DNA from: Symsagittifera roscoffensis
Lineage: Eukaryota; Xenacoelomorpha; Acoela; Convolutidae
NCBI RefSeq assembly: GCF_963678635.1
Contig: NC_087068.1
Span: forward strand, 21,419,029 to 21,479,028
DNA: 60,000 nt
Reading direction: 5' to 3'
Shown: positions 33,001 to 48,000 of the stretch, piece by piece
Position numbering within the stretch: position 1 is the stretch's first letter
How the letters are laid out: every line of letters starts with the position of its first letter
The notes under the pieces: model-generated
Databases searched by the model: none
What the model was told of the DNA's origin: nothing
What the model saw: only the letters and a program-made list of their open reading frames with translations
Position numbers and translations under genes: made by a program

Positions 33001-36000
33001 GTGGGACATCAGATGGGTAACGGTCATAGAGATATCATAAAAAAATCTTTTTAGATATAGATTAGATTCAGCTGTAATGAAATTTTTCCACAAATATTTT
33101 CTATTGATAAAAGATTGTTCAAAAATTGTGACTCTTGGCTAGACAAGCCCAATCAATTTCCTCAAAAAAGACCCCTACTCATTCTTCAATTTTCAACAAA
33201 AATAACCAAGTTACTAAAATTCTCGAAAACAAAAACATTTTATTCTTCGATTTTTTTTTTCGCATTTTCTTTCCACTTGCAATTATCAAGCGTTGTCAAA
33301 TCGGAACATAGACTTTAAATGTTTCTCAAAAGTTTGTCTGTAGTATTTGGAATATTCAGGGCTGTTTGCTTAGCAACCGGTTGTGTTTTTCCTTAGGATC
33401 GGTGCTATCAAAGCAGTCTCCTTCTCAGACGCCACCATAGCCTACTCTATGCAAGTGCTGGCAGGCAGCAACTCCATGTTCAAAATAGACAGCTACCAGG
33501 GCATCCTCACTCTCAAACAGACTCTTGACTTCGACATAGCCGCAGATGATCCCTCCTCCAGGGAGTTTAAGTTGCAAGTGACTGCAAGTGAGAGCAAGAT
33601 TGGGGGATTTGCCTCGTCGGTCATCGTAAGTGAAACAAAAATGAGATTTTGTTGATTTTGAGGCTAAAAATATGTCTATTATTCTTCTTTATTGAGATAA
33701 TTAAGAGTTGAAGGAAGTTTTTCTGTTTATAAAATAAAAAACATGTTTAAAAAACTACTGATTCTGTAGAGTACACAAAATGATCAAATTTTGATGTTTT
33801 ATCATTAACTATATTATTGTATGTTCGGAGGGACCGAATAAAATTCAATTAAGTTGTTTGCACGTTATCTCGCAGCTTGAATAGGGTTACGTGGCAGGGT
33901 TACGTAGCAAAAAGTAGACAGGTAGTAAGCCAATCAGAATCGTTGTTTTCTTATCTTGATTCTGATTGGCTTACGATATGTCTACTTAATGAAATGTATT
34001 CTCTTTGACCTTGGAGCAGTTACTTGAGCAGATCATTTCAGGTGGAGGTGATGGTAACAGACAGCAACGACTGTGCGCCTTCGTTCGATAAGCCAGTCTA
34101 CATTGTGCCCGAACTGTCCGAAATTGCACCCATCGGCCAAACTATCCTAACAGGTATTGCCAATTCATTCTAATGGTTTCCTGCGTGTCAATTTTAGATT
34201 TCTGCCAAAAATGATTAGTGGTTTTGCCCCAAATCCATAAAGCATCAGCCTTGTACAAAAAAGGTACTCAAAATGGTTAAAGCGGTGTCATTTTGTTTTG
34301 AAGATTTTTTCACATGCACTGGATGTTATCGTCCTGAAAAAAAACCATTAACTCCAGAAAAAAATCTTGTTTTTGTTTGTATTGTAGCTAGAGCTACTGA
34401 TTGTGACACTACGTGGCCAAACAACCAAATCACCATCTACTCCACCGACCCCAGATTCTTTTTCGACAACGCCACTTCCACTCTCAAAGTTGCATCCAAA
34501 CTAGACTTCGAAGACACGAATCAAAATCAGTTTGAATTCACGCTCGTTGCTCGAGACGGGGGACGACCCCCGTTGACTGGAACTGCACATGTGAAGATAA
34601 AACTCGTGAACAAAGCTGACGAGCCGCCGGTTTTCGTGAATACCGATGCGGACGGTGGGTATTCAGAACGCGTTTCCGAGTCAATAACTGATGAAACAAT
34701 TGTCGCGAAGGTTGATGCGGTTGACCCGGACGGTCTAGCAGATAAAATTCGATTCTATTTTGAAGAATCGACCTTTGATAACCCGTTTTATATCAACGAG
34801 GAAACCGGAATTGTAAAGAAAAAATCAGGATCTGCTCTTAGCCAATCAAAATACAAGCTGAGAATCAGAGCTGTGGATGACGTCACAGCTGCGAGAGGTG
34901 ACGAGAAGAAAGAGGCGTTTGCTCCTCTAACTATTGAAATTAACGAGGAGAATAATCATAAGCCCATGTTCAAAAATTGTGATGGAGTTAGACAGGTTAG
35001 TTACATAACGTTTTTAGCAGTAAGCAAACCTTTTAAAGTTTTAGTTAGGAGTTCGTAAAAGTGGAGTTATTCAGGTTTTCAAACAAAATAATAAAAAATT
35101 CGGGAGAGGCTGATCCCCTTCCCGTACATTTTAAACGTTATTGTACTACTACAATTCAACTTTGTTTTAGCAATTTTAATTCTCAGTCTTGCAGTTTGCA
35201 TATATTTCAGTTTCATCTGTACAGTGAAATTTAGTATACAAGCAATTGAGTAAACCATTTTAGGTTCTTCTACAGGTATAAGTTTGGCATAGATGTATAT
35301 TGTGCGCAAATCCGAGTTATGAGATTTTAAAAGTTTTCGCTCGAGGGAAATTACCATTATACGAGCTGTTCAACTTTTTTCGGAGAACCGCTGTTGTGTT
35401 CCTGATTAAGAAGTGTATGCAAAGTTTTTGGTCTACTCTGGACTGGGTAAGGTTTCTTCGCCCTCAAGCAACAAGCACGGATCATGTTGAGCCTGAAAGC
35501 GCGGACTTTTAGGCAGAAAACAGAGACTAAACGACTTGAACAAAGCAAAATTTATAGTTTTTTTCTCGACTGTTAATGCATGGAGGAATGATAACTGTAT
35601 GCTGTTTCGTATCAACTCAGTTCCTGGTCTCCCTGTAAACTCAATTGCCACCTAATTTAAGCAACAAGAGAAATCCAACAATTTCGCAAGCAATAATTAT
35701 TCCAAATCGACCTTTTTCAAACCACCATGGTTTTGCGAAAAATGATCAGGTGTGAAATATTTGTCTATTTTTAACTTCACGCATCAATTTTTTTTTCAGA
35801 TAGTATTAAAAGCTATGTAAAAATTCTTCACCAAAAAGTAAGGAGAGAAAAAATTACTCGGAGCACAAATATTCCGTTACTGTATTCGAAAGTCGGAGCA
35901 AAATGTTTATACAGTAACAGAAGACGGAGAAAACAAAGGTTTTCCCTAAAGTCACGAACAGCTTTTATGTCTTTCGGTTCTCTCGTGTCTCAAATAATTT

Positions 36001-39000
36001 AAAAAAATAGGACATTAAGCTTTCAACTTATCTTTTTTTTTCAAATTTGGTCAATTTTCTAGGTGAGCGAGTCAGCTCAAGTGGGTAGTGTCGTTTTCGA
36101 AGTGGAGGCCATAGATGAGGACAGTGGCAGGTATGGTCAGGTGAAGTATGGACTAGTGGCACTTTTGGCCAGCTCCAACTCAGAGCCAGAGTTCCAGATC
36201 AGACAAAAGAGAGCGGAGGACCAGAACCAAAGTAAGTTCAAAAACTTCAAATTGGAAAAACTTTGTTAACTAAAAAAACCGAAGATTGTAAGTGTCTATA
36301 AAAAGTTAAGTCGCTTGTACTACAATGGAAAAAAGAAAAAGTTTAATTTTTTGTCTTTCCGTTGTACGTTATGCTTTTTCTTAATTGTTTTTTTTTTGTT
36401 TTTACTTAATCATGACGTGCGAAGGATTTTTTATGGAGCTTTTGGTCGAGTTGATGAAATGCGTGCTGCCTTAAGCACGAAGGTCGTGGGTTCAAATCTC
36501 ACTTCGGTCACGGTCGAAGTGTTTTCAATGTCACCCACCTCCTCAAGGTGTGAATAGCTCCGGCAAAATGGAGAAGTAAGGCCCTTCCGTCTGTTTCCAG
36601 GAGCCGGAGGTGAAATTTAAAAAAAGCATGAACAAATTTTAAGACTTTTCCCCGATTAAAAAATCAAAAAACGTATGGGATGAAATAGTGTGGTAAACCT
36701 TAAGGACTAAAAAGGTTAGACACCTTGGCAAACACAAACGAAAAATGGCAAAAAAGAACTTTAAAAATTGCTTCAAACAATATGACTGACCAAAACTCGG
36801 TTGCTGTGTAAGTACCAGACACTATTCCAACCAATCAAATACAAGTAATACAAAAAGAATCTGTTCAGGAACAATTTGTACTGAATATCTTTGCTTTTCA
36901 GATTTATCTCTTGATATTTTGGCAACTAAAGAAAAATGAAAATATAAGATCATTTGGAGCGCAAGTAAACAAAATGAATTGTAGCTCGTTATTTATTTTT
37001 TTAAATAAATCGTTTCATCTGAGACCTCAAATCAACTATGCAGTCCCTCTCCGTCCTCCAAACAAAAAACTTAAACATTTGAAAAAACCTACTTTGTTCA
37101 GAGGACTCATCTGGACTCCTAGTGGTACCTTGGTTCATATTGAGTTCAAAATTCTTAGGTTCTCCTGTACACTTAGCCTGGAGAAACTGAATACGGCAAC
37201 GGTGTTTGGTTCGAATCTGACTAGGATCTGTTTTTTTTTTTTTCAAATATTAAATAGTGCGGTTCAAAAAATTTCCGACCTATTATCTGCCTGCTTATAT
37301 TTTTTCGGCTAAGTTGCTACATCTAAGAATTGTCTTTTTTGCTGTGAACAGTCTTCACTGTGATTGCTTAAATTGTTTTAGCATTGTAAAAACCAAATTT
37401 GATTTTTACATTGGTTGTAATTGGTCTTTTTTTATCGGCTTGATAAGTTTCAGCTTAATTTATATCGATCTAGTGTTCTCTTATTGCGTCATTTGGGGAT
37501 CGAAAAAGTATTTTTTTGTGCGTGCGTGTGTTCTGAGTGGAAAAGGGACATATATTTTAATTTCAGCATGAAAGGTTTTTACTCAGGAATTTTTGGCTTT
37601 GTTAACGCTTAGTTTTTATAAGTGCAAATTGAATGAACCATCCGGTGCATCTGACGTAAAAGTAAAACAGCTGCTTGAGACCGCAAAAGTTTGCCGTTCG
37701 ACTCGAACCGGGACCTTTTTTGCAAACTAGAGTTTTTGTGCTTTCGGGCTATCGTCCGTCTGTTTTTTTTGCTGACTGAGCTCCCGTTGTACGACTTTTT
37801 TTTTAAAGATTCAGCTTTCTTCCGAACTGTTGCAACAAAGCCTGGGAGTTCGATTCCAGTCAAGACCTGTGTTTTTCTACAAATAGAAAATTTTTGGCTA
37901 ATTTAGATTATTGTCTGTCTGCATTTTTTGTATGCTTAGTTCCAAAGAAATGATTTTTTTCAAAATTTGGGTTTCTTCTAGCTTTTCGAAAGCTTTTTTT
38001 GTTAAATTTTTGTGCAGGCAATTTTGTTCCTGATATTTTGGGCTTTTGTTGAAATTTTTTATTGACAACAACTTCAAATTTTTTTTTCATTTTTTTTGTT
38101 TTATTTCAATCATAGTTTTTCATGCTTGTCTCACAAAAATGCGTAGCTGACCTTTGCTTCTGTAAAAAAAAACATATTTGAAAAGGTTCTCACTGCCGAG
38201 ACATACTGGTCTGAATAGTTATATTTTTCAGACTAAATTACCGTTACAGTGGAGAGCAAGTGTTAGTACCAATTTAATTTTACAGCCTATTTAAACGTAT
38301 TTAAGCTGTATTTGGATATTTTGCAGCTTATTTGAAAACACTTCTACTGCCCTGGTTGTTCCGACTACTGAAAATGGGAAGAACTTTGTATTCGGGTGTG
38401 TTTTTATTTTTTTATTTCCATGCAAAATCAGGTTCCACAAATAAACACCGGATTGAATCGATAGATTTATATTTGTTATATCATGTTAAAGCCATGTCAG
38501 TCGTGATTCGATTAACATGAAAGATTTTCTAAAAATGAAAAGTTTTTCAAAGTTAAGAAAAACTGCTTTGAGGTTTTTGAGATTTAGTCTAATTTTGGGC
38601 GAGTAACGCAATCGATTAACGCTCGTTGTATGGAAATTTTTTTTTTAGACCTTTACGATAAAAAGTTTGATTTTACCAATAAAAAACTATTTTTGATGTT
38701 TCATTTGGCGCTTATTTGGCAAAGACGGTTTTTCCAAAAAAAATTATTGTGCAAAATTATTTTTTAGTTGTTTTTTTATGTGTTTTAATAAGTATTCATT
38801 TTTTGAAGACAAATGTTGTCGATCATGCCTACTTCACTATTTTTCTACGCGATGGTATAGTTCTCGAATCACACCACTCACTAAAAGCGAAACTTTATTA
38901 ATGAAATGGTCAGAAAATTATGTGCTACTTGCAGCACAGCAATCTGTTCTCCTTTTTTAATGTATTTTATTATTGTGGTAGAAAATCTTTTTTTTTAAAT

Positions 39001-42000
39001 TTTTTTTTCAATGAAATGGTCAGAAAATTATGCGCTACTTGCTTGCACAGCAACCGGTTATCCTTTTTTCTATGTATTATATTATTGTGGTAAGAAAATC
39101 AGTGCTAACTGCACAGCAACCAGCTCATGTTTTTATCTGTATGACTTTTATCTATTCGGTATCTATAAAACTCGGTTAGAACTCTTGCACTCAACCTATC
39201 TGTTTAAGATCATAGATACATTTTACATAGCTACATTGTGTCTGTACAGTTAATGAAGTCAAATTCTGTGCAACGGTATTTGCAATTTTTACAGAAATGA
39301 ATTCTGGCAAAGTAGTTTACAGATTTACTTTCAATAATAAAAAATGGTGTTTTCTCGTTAATACAGAAGCTTTCCGACTCTCCAGAGAATTTTTCGAAGT
39401 GTCGGCAAAAGCTGTACTCACAATGAACTTGCATGTTTTGTAACAATTATATACAAGGATATTTAATATTGCTTCAGAAAGCAAAGTGAGAATGATCGGA
39501 GAAGTGATCCTGCTTCGAAAGGTATCAAGAGATGACGGGGACTTCCGAACACTCACCATCAATGCCACCGATACCTACTCCCCCCAAGACGACACTTTGC
39601 TTCCCATGAACTTAAATGTCGGAGTCTGCACAATCACTGTCCAAATAATCGACGCCAACGATAAAAAACCAATCTTCGCGAGTTCCAATTACGAAGTGGA
39701 TATACCGAGTGTGAAAAAAGTAGGCGAACCGATCATTCGGGTAGTTGCATACGACAACGATTTGAACGAAAACGGCGAAGTTTTCTACACTCTAGTAGAC
39801 CCGAGACGAAGCGGAAATTTCCAGATTGATCGCATTACCGGTGATATTTCAGTTAACAGTCGTAAACTCGCCGATATTCGAATAGACACTAAGTTTGATT
39901 TAATTGTAACGGCGACGGATCGAGGACAACCACCTCGAAGCACTAATACTTCTGTCGTGATCAAAGTTTTGGCTAACTCTGACATTAAGCCCCCGAGATT
40001 TACAATTTCGGATACGAATATCTCGGTGTCTGAGAATCACCCTATAGGAACAGCCAGGGGAAAAGAAATTGGGTTGTTCCAGGCAAGAGCAGATAATTTT
40101 GAGACTGTGTTGATTACTTTGCAAACGGGAACTACACTCGAGACGAATAGTGACAAGACGTTTGCAATTCCTGCAACTGCCGATGATCAGAGTAAACTGT
40201 ATGTGGTTAAGCCGATCGACTACGAGAAAATAAAAAGGTTAGCCTCGTTTTGAGAAAGCTGAGATTTAAAAAAAAGTTGGCCTTATGGCGCAACTGGTAT
40301 TAAAGCGTTACAGCATCATCGATTTGAACGTGCCCAGCAATTTGCCAATTGAGCTATTCCAAGTAAATCATAGCTAAAAAAGCATGAAATTATGTAACAA
40401 ACCGGATGCTTGGCTTTCATTTTGCTGAAATTGGCGCACATTTTTTTTCGTCGTAGCAAAAGTTTGTGGCTAGATGTTAGCAAAATGAATTGTCGAACGT
40501 CCAGTTTTTTTTTAAGCGTTTTCATGTTGTAGTAGTAAATCTTTGAGAAATCATGTACTCTAAGAATATTGAAAAACTGATATATAATTGACCTGCTGGA
40601 TCAAAAAGTATGAAGTTTCGTTCTATTGAACTATTTTCTAAAAGAATTAACTGTTTTTGTGATCACCAACATAGCTATTTCGTTTCCATATTGGCCATAT
40701 TATTGCTGATGATCATGTAACAATGTTTTTCATGATTACAATAACATTCATATGACTTCAGCTACTACTTGACTGTGAAAGCAGCCTTGGCCTCCAACCA
40801 GAACATCTACACTCTCTTACACGTGACGATAGAAGTGGGAGACAAGAATGACGAAGTGCCCGAGTTCGTCACCCCAGACGAGACCTTCTACGGGTCTGTG
40901 AAGGAGGACGACTCACCCGGCACTTACGTGGCCACTGTCAGGGCAGAAGACAAGGATTTGGGACTAGGAGGGGAGGTAGGTGATGAAGCAAAGGGGAGGG
41001 CATGGACCTAGTGATAAGTATGCGTACTCTAAGCAAGCGAGAAAGGTTTTAGCTGAATTGAGCCTTTTTTCTTACTTGAAATTTCATTTGATTTTGTATA
41101 AAAAGAAAAGAATAGATTCGGCGAAATATCTAACATTCAAAATTACATCATCGTCTTGTTGCCTACAGTGTCATATAAAGCACAAATTTAGATTTAAAAT
41201 AATTTTAATATAAATGTTTGTTTGGTTATCACTACAACATAAATTTGGTGAAACTTTCACTTATTAATCAAGATGTCCTCTTGACTTCATATAGTTCATG
41301 AAATCATCCAGAGACATATATCCATCCTTGTCATCGTCGATCTCATCCATCAGTTCATCTGCATCTGTAGCCAAGTTACAAGTATGATAGATGGATTCCT
41401 ACAAACGTCTCATTTTGAGAAATTGATCGTTCAAAATTAAACGTGGGAAAACGGGCCTAATAGATTAATTCACGATGAATTACTATATCTGAGTTTTTTT
41501 TAGCGTATACTATCTTAGTAAGAAAACCTCAATCAGATTTTTGTCATCGACTTTTGTAGAAGCCACTCAATATGTTAGGGACCCATCTACCATACGTATG
41601 TACCTTTGTCTGTGAGGGGCACGCCCAACTGAGCCATCATGTGTTTCAACTCATGCTTGCTCACGAGTCCATTACTGTCTCGGTCTAGAACGTCAAACAT
41701 ATCCTTCAGCTCTTCTTTAGGATCGATTTGTTGAGTCATTCTTTTGTGCAACATCAATACAAACTCCTCAAAATCCACCTGAAATGAAGATTACGAGATT
41801 GCGACTTTTTTATAGTATCTTTTTAAAATGATATTGGAGCACGAGCACCGACTTTGATTGCAATAGGCTCAAAGTTTTAGCTTGAAACCCTGTCCAGTTA
41901 AACTTTGCGGTTGCTTTGTTCATCAACAAATCAGATTTTTTGAACATAAATTGAAACGTGAGCTCGGTGGGCTTATGACTTATTTCATCTTCCATTTGAT

Positions 42001-45000
42001 ACAGTGCAAAAAAGAACTCTTATGGTTTGAATGTCTTCTAGAAATTCTCTTGAATACTTCAGAGTTAGTGAAATTGTATAGTTGCCCCAATGGGGCTCGA
42101 ACCCTAACCTCTCCGTTCCCGTCCACGTCGACATCTTTGATCATGTCCTGTATCTCTGCCTCCGTAGGGTTCTGTCCCAGACTCTGCATAGTGCTCGTGA
42201 GGATCTTCCGAGTGATGACTCCCTCTCCTTCCTTGTCAAACACAGCGAACGCCTCACGGTACTCGTCGAGCACGTCCTCGCTGAAGCAAAACGAGTCATT
42301 TTTTTGAATACAAAACGCTCTTTTTAAAACATTATCTATTTTCTATTTACCAAATCGAAATGAGGATGGCCGGTTGGTGTGCAAGTAGCACAGAATGCTC
42401 CGACTACAAAAAAATCGAAATAAAATATTCAAAAAATTTGTAAATCAATTTTATGTATTATTTTTTTCGGTTAAAGTCTATTGATTAGATAGAAAGCCGC
42501 TAATTCAGAGGTAGTAATAGCTAAATTAAATGAAATAAATTCTCGTAATACTTTTTACTCCGAAAAACTGAAAATACAGACCAGTTTTTCTTAATCAAAT
42601 CATGGCTGAAAGGCCTAAATATGATACAACACCTGTCTCCCTGGTTTCTTTGGAGTTTTTTTTTGAGATAAACAAAATGCGTTGGAAAAGCTATGCCATA
42701 GTTCCTTTCTACTTCCTGAGGCAGTAGAAACAACAAGGATATCTGTTTTTTGTGTAATTATAACCTTATTTCCATATATCAATAATTACAGTACTATATT
42801 TGAGCCCCTCGCAAATTTTCCTTAAGGCACTTAATTGAGAATTGAGCAAAAAAAACAAAATCCATCAAAGTGTTTTCGAGTTTAAAGTCAGGGGTTAGTG
42901 TTTTAAGGGCTTCTAAGAAACGGTGGTGATTTTTTCTGTATTATTTGACAAGAGCGCATATTTGCAGGCAGAGACTTTTCCTGATAGACCACCATTCACA
43001 GAGTTAAATTGATAATATTTTGGGGTTGACTTTAAAAGTGCAGTCAGCCAACCAAAACTTTGATTTTTCTAGCACACGTAGCGTTTCAGGGTCATCGAAT
43101 GAAAAAAACTCTCGTACTCATTTTTTCCAGTGTCAATTGTTTGGATATATTGAAGTTCCTGGTTGGTGGACAGACTGGTAATTCCTGATCTCGTTGCTTG
43201 TGCTTTTGTTGAGCAGTTCAAATTAAGTTTTCGAACTAAATCATGGTTATGTACATGAATTTTGCTTTCCGTAATTGCTGTCGCTCGGCTTTTATGGATT
43301 TGATTCTTTGAGCATTTTCATTTGTTAGTTGTTTTGTTCTTGAGTGTAAGATAGTACTTGTGACCCTTTGACACTTTATTTGTTTGTCTTGGGAAGATAA
43401 AATAATATGAAAGGACGTTAATAATATCAAACAATATAGCTCAACGGTTTCTCAAGTATAATTTGGTGTCAATTTTACACAAATGTTTAATATTGCCTTC
43501 AATTAGCACCATCTAAGTTATCTCTGTTTTAAACTTGTGAATGAAAAATTACTTCTATAGTTGATCAAATTGCAATTACTTTTGATTGGCTAAATGCATC
43601 GAATGAATTAAGAACAGCTCATCTGGTCTCCATTTATTGACATAATTGCAAAAATACTATGGTTGAAAAAGGGATTTGAAATAAATTATTTAATGGGTTA
43701 AAATCTAGTGGGGTTATCTTTTTACGGGGTGATAAATTAGGAAGAGGGGCGAAAATAGGGTTGAATTAACGTGGGGTTAAAAAAGAGTAGGACACCAAAG
43801 AAACCACCCTGCTATACAGTTATTTTCAGTCATTTTGTGACATAATGGCAGCAACCAAAATCTAAATAAAAGAATCAACATTCTTTTAGTGTAAGCCTTA
43901 GCTTAACGTTAAAATACTACTGCCTGTAGGTAATAGAAGAAAAAGCGAAAAACTTTTTTGAAACAGCTGATAGTTTTTCCAGAAATTTTTGATAAAGGGG
44001 AGGTTGAAAACAACATCGGTTGATAATTTTCTATTCCTGGCTGAAAACCTAAAAATTCGTCTTTTTTACCCTCAATTGGAAAATTCGTACTTTTGTTGAA
44101 GTTTTTTTGAGAGATATTTTAAAATTCATTTTGCTTGAATAGCTGTTTTCAAAACATTGGCTGACTTGATTATTACCAGAGCATGTGTTCGAAAATTGAA
44201 CCTGAGGTTGAGATGAGCAATTATCGACTCTTCTTCTTCCTCTTCTTCTTCTTCATCATCATCTGCTTCTTCCTTTTCCTCTTTTTCTTCTTCGTCCCCT
44301 TGTGAACTCTTTTTATCTTCACCCTCCTCCGAAGACATATCGAGTGACAAAACGACCAAGTAAACCAGTAAACCAATAAAAATTTAACAATCTGTAAACA
44401 ACAATGAATACTATAATCTACATGGCTCTTAAAGACAGTTTGTACGGACTTACACTTAACGCTTCGTTTTTCAAGTATTCTCTTTTGTATGTTTACAACA
44501 GGTCTTGTTTTCTCGTGGCTGTATTGAATCGATGGTGGTCGCTCAAAGTATAACCAGCAAAAAAAAAGATTTGCACTGTCTCAAACCAATGTCAAGATTC
44601 ACCATTCATTTTTTAAGTATCCTTTAGTTTTCTCTAGTTTCGTTTTTATGCTTCAATTCCTATTTGATGAAAATTTATTTTTTGTATTTCAGAAAAATTA
44701 AAGAAAAATTGACCACATGGCTTTTCTAAAAACAGATCAGAATCTTATTTTTAGTAGCCCAACAATTGGCAATTGTTTTTTTGTTGTTCAATGCATTAAT
44801 CTTTTTTTTTAGTAGCCAAACAATTGTCAATTGCTTTTAAGTTTCGATGCATTAGTACAAGTTTTTGGATTAACAACTAAGTCTATTTCTTTTAAATATC
44901 TTTTCTTTATATAAATTAATTCAAATAATTATTTCTTTTTTTTTTCAAAGTGTCGGTCTCGGTTTTCTTTGCATGTTCTGCAAGATCAATTTTACCAACC

Positions 45001-48000
45001 AAAAAGACATCAAAGCGAGTCAGAGCGAATTTAATAAATGAAATGTTTTTTTTTGCGGTAAGCAAGGATATTCAATCGGGTACTATTTTTTCGGCGACAA
45101 ACGTTGTTTACAAAATTCGCCTATAAACACTTGCGCATTATAACTTAATCATGAAAAATTCAAATCCCATTTTTGATTCTGTTCATTTGGCGCAGAGGTA
45201 GCGCTCATTCAAAGCTTCTGGTGTTAATACCTGTAATTTTTGAACTGGAAATTTAACTTCTCTCTGAAAGTCCAATTTCTGGACGACCGTGTTATTTTTT
45301 TGTCGGCGTAGATCCCTCAGTATGCATTTTAGTGGAAAACTCAGCTATTTTGTTTTACTATTACAAATTGATATTTGTCACATTTCTTTTGGTGCAGGTA
45401 ATTGATATCTAGGATTGTGTAAAGTTTCTTTTCTTATTTTGTTTTCACATTTGAAGTTTCCATGGCTTAAATGCGTTCTGCTTATGTGCTTATGTTATAA
45501 CGGCTTAGTTGCCTCACAATGGGTCGTTTGACGAGCGACATGAGATTTTTTTTGTATGTTTTAGAGTGGGGGGGGAGTTGGCATAAAAACTTCGAGTTTC
45601 ATTTTTTTTTCTTCTGTTTAACGGCCGTTAACCCAAGTATTGATTGCTTCGGTGCTGCTAAAAATTTTTTTGTCAAAATGCTAATTTAACGCGACAAATT
45701 GTTCGTTTTGACATCTTTGTGTCAAATTGAACTTCATCCGAGGCAAAAAGTTGTTTCGATCGTCAAAATGAGTAAAAAACCACGCGCTTGCCCCGCTTGC
45801 CGCGCTTGCCCCACGAAACAATATTTAGACAATATTTTTGGTTGGTTGACGGATGATGGATGCCGAATGAAATAACGAACAAGGGGACCCACGGTGGCAA
45901 GGGGTTTGAATCCATGGAAATGGGAGTGTTCACTTTCCCCCTCATTCGGTTGCTGTCTCTAAATAAAAGATACATTTTTCTTAAGTTTTTTTGAGGAGAG
46001 AGGGGATCGGGCTCTATTAACAACTTCGAGAACTAGTTAAATAAATTATATAACTATTAAAACAAATTAGATGAAAAATCAGTCCTATTTGTTTCAGCTC
46101 AACAAATTGGACTGAAAAGTGCTTTGATTTTGGTCTTAATTGCCAAAAATTCTGACTAGTTTTTCACGCTCGAATCCGAGACATTTTTTCAAATTCTTCT
46201 TGTTATCCAAATCTCTACCAACAAGGCTTTAATACAAAGCCAGATCTGACTCCGTGCTTCAAATTATTCAAAATCCGGAACAAAAAGAGAAAACACGTGA
46301 AATGGCCGGTACAAAGAGAAAAAAATCAATTTTGGTATCAAAAATTTTATGGAAAATTGTGATCAATTTGTTTCTAAGCAAGGGTAGTGAATCCGGTACT
46401 GGTATTTTTTTCCTGTTGATAACTTTGTTCATAAAATGACTGAAATTGGTGGTCATCTCTAAATCTTTAACTTCGTCATTGAACAGACAAATTTGAGCAT
46501 GTCTATATTTAAGTGCCCGTTTTTTTTAAAATTTTGATTGATAATTTACCCTTCTGGTTTCAGTATATCATTTCTTGTTTTGTTTTTCATTTTTAGTGTT
46601 GAATATTCTCTCGAATAGTTTTCAGTTTGTATTTTCAATAAGATGTTACAACTTCACCGAGTGTTATAACAGATTTTCCAACGACGGTTCTTTTAATTTA
46701 CCCTATTTTGTGATGAAGTAGTTGGCAAAAAAAAGTTTAAGTGATGCTAATTTTGAGTTATCTCAGTTATCTTCGAAAAACTTTGGAACGTGTGATATTT
46801 TAATCATCTCGTTAAGTCAAAGGTGGTTCTCTTTTTTCTAATAAGTTAGCAAATGGTTGCGCGCTGGTTAGGCCTTTTCATATTTTTTTCGTGATTGAGC
46901 TCTTTGTGATTGGTTCAAAACATTTGGTCAAATTTTGTTACTAGATTTCACAGTTTTCTGAATTGTTTTTATCCTTCCTCGCTAAATTAAATGTTTTGCG
47001 TCTAGAAAAGTATTATTTTTAGAAAAAAGCTGGCGTTTTTTAAGTATTTTTAGTGCCTTGAAAGCGAATGAAATTGTTGCTTTCTCTTTGTGTTCCTGGA
47101 AACCTGGTGAGAAATGCGTAGATTTTTGTCATCTTTGGTACTTTTCACATGCCCGATGCTTTACTCTGTATTCAAATGAAAAGAAAAACTTTTTTTATAT
47201 TATGCGATCTTTTTTCGTCAATTTTTAAAGGTCTGAAAAAGTGCAAATTGTCAGTCAATTGGACTAATTTAGGTGCAGTTTTATGCACTTGTTTTTGATG
47301 TTAAATGCGTAAAAGCAACTTGTTTGAGCGCGGCTAGTTTATTCAAAACTTAAAACGCTCAAATAGTTTTTCCAAATTGAATTGGGGCAAGCTAATTGGT
47401 CACCACATTTGCCGTACAAAACTTTTTCAGTGTTTTTTGTTCCGACCAATCTCGAAGAGTTGAATAGAACTAGGGATTAGCGTCGGTTTTTAACGTTTTT
47501 TCTAGCCGACATAAACTACCCCAAGTAAAGCTTGTCCAGGGTTAAGTGGGATATCATATTAAAGCGCGGTTGCTTGTAATTGGGATTCCATTAAAAACTT
47601 TTCAAAAAGTTGCCTCAGTGGCAAGAAAAACTTTTTGAGCTCCCCAGATTGTTTTGATTTTTATGGTTTTCAGACTGAATTAGACGATTTTTTTTTATTT
47701 CCCCAGCTTTAATTCTAGTGGAGTGTCAACGCCAAATTTTAACGTTATATCTATAAATACCGGTCTCTCTTGCTTTTTTTCTCGCTTCGACAAAAAAGTT
47801 TTATTTTACTTCTCCTTTTTTTAAGGAATTTTTTTCCATTGTTCGAAATTATTTTCTTCGATCAAAGTGGTCGCACATTATTAGGTTACTTGCTCAGCAG
47901 CCGGCTTTGTTGTTAAACTTTAAATTGCTTTTCTTTCAAGGCTTTTTTCTGTATTTTCAAACCTTTTTCCGTTTTTGCCGTTTTCCCGAGTAATTTACCT

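Noticed and set aside
44222-44300. CTT/TTC microsatellite
   Set aside because: The repetitive tract encodes the poly-Glu/Asp start of the EF-hand protein on the minus strand and joins it in phase.
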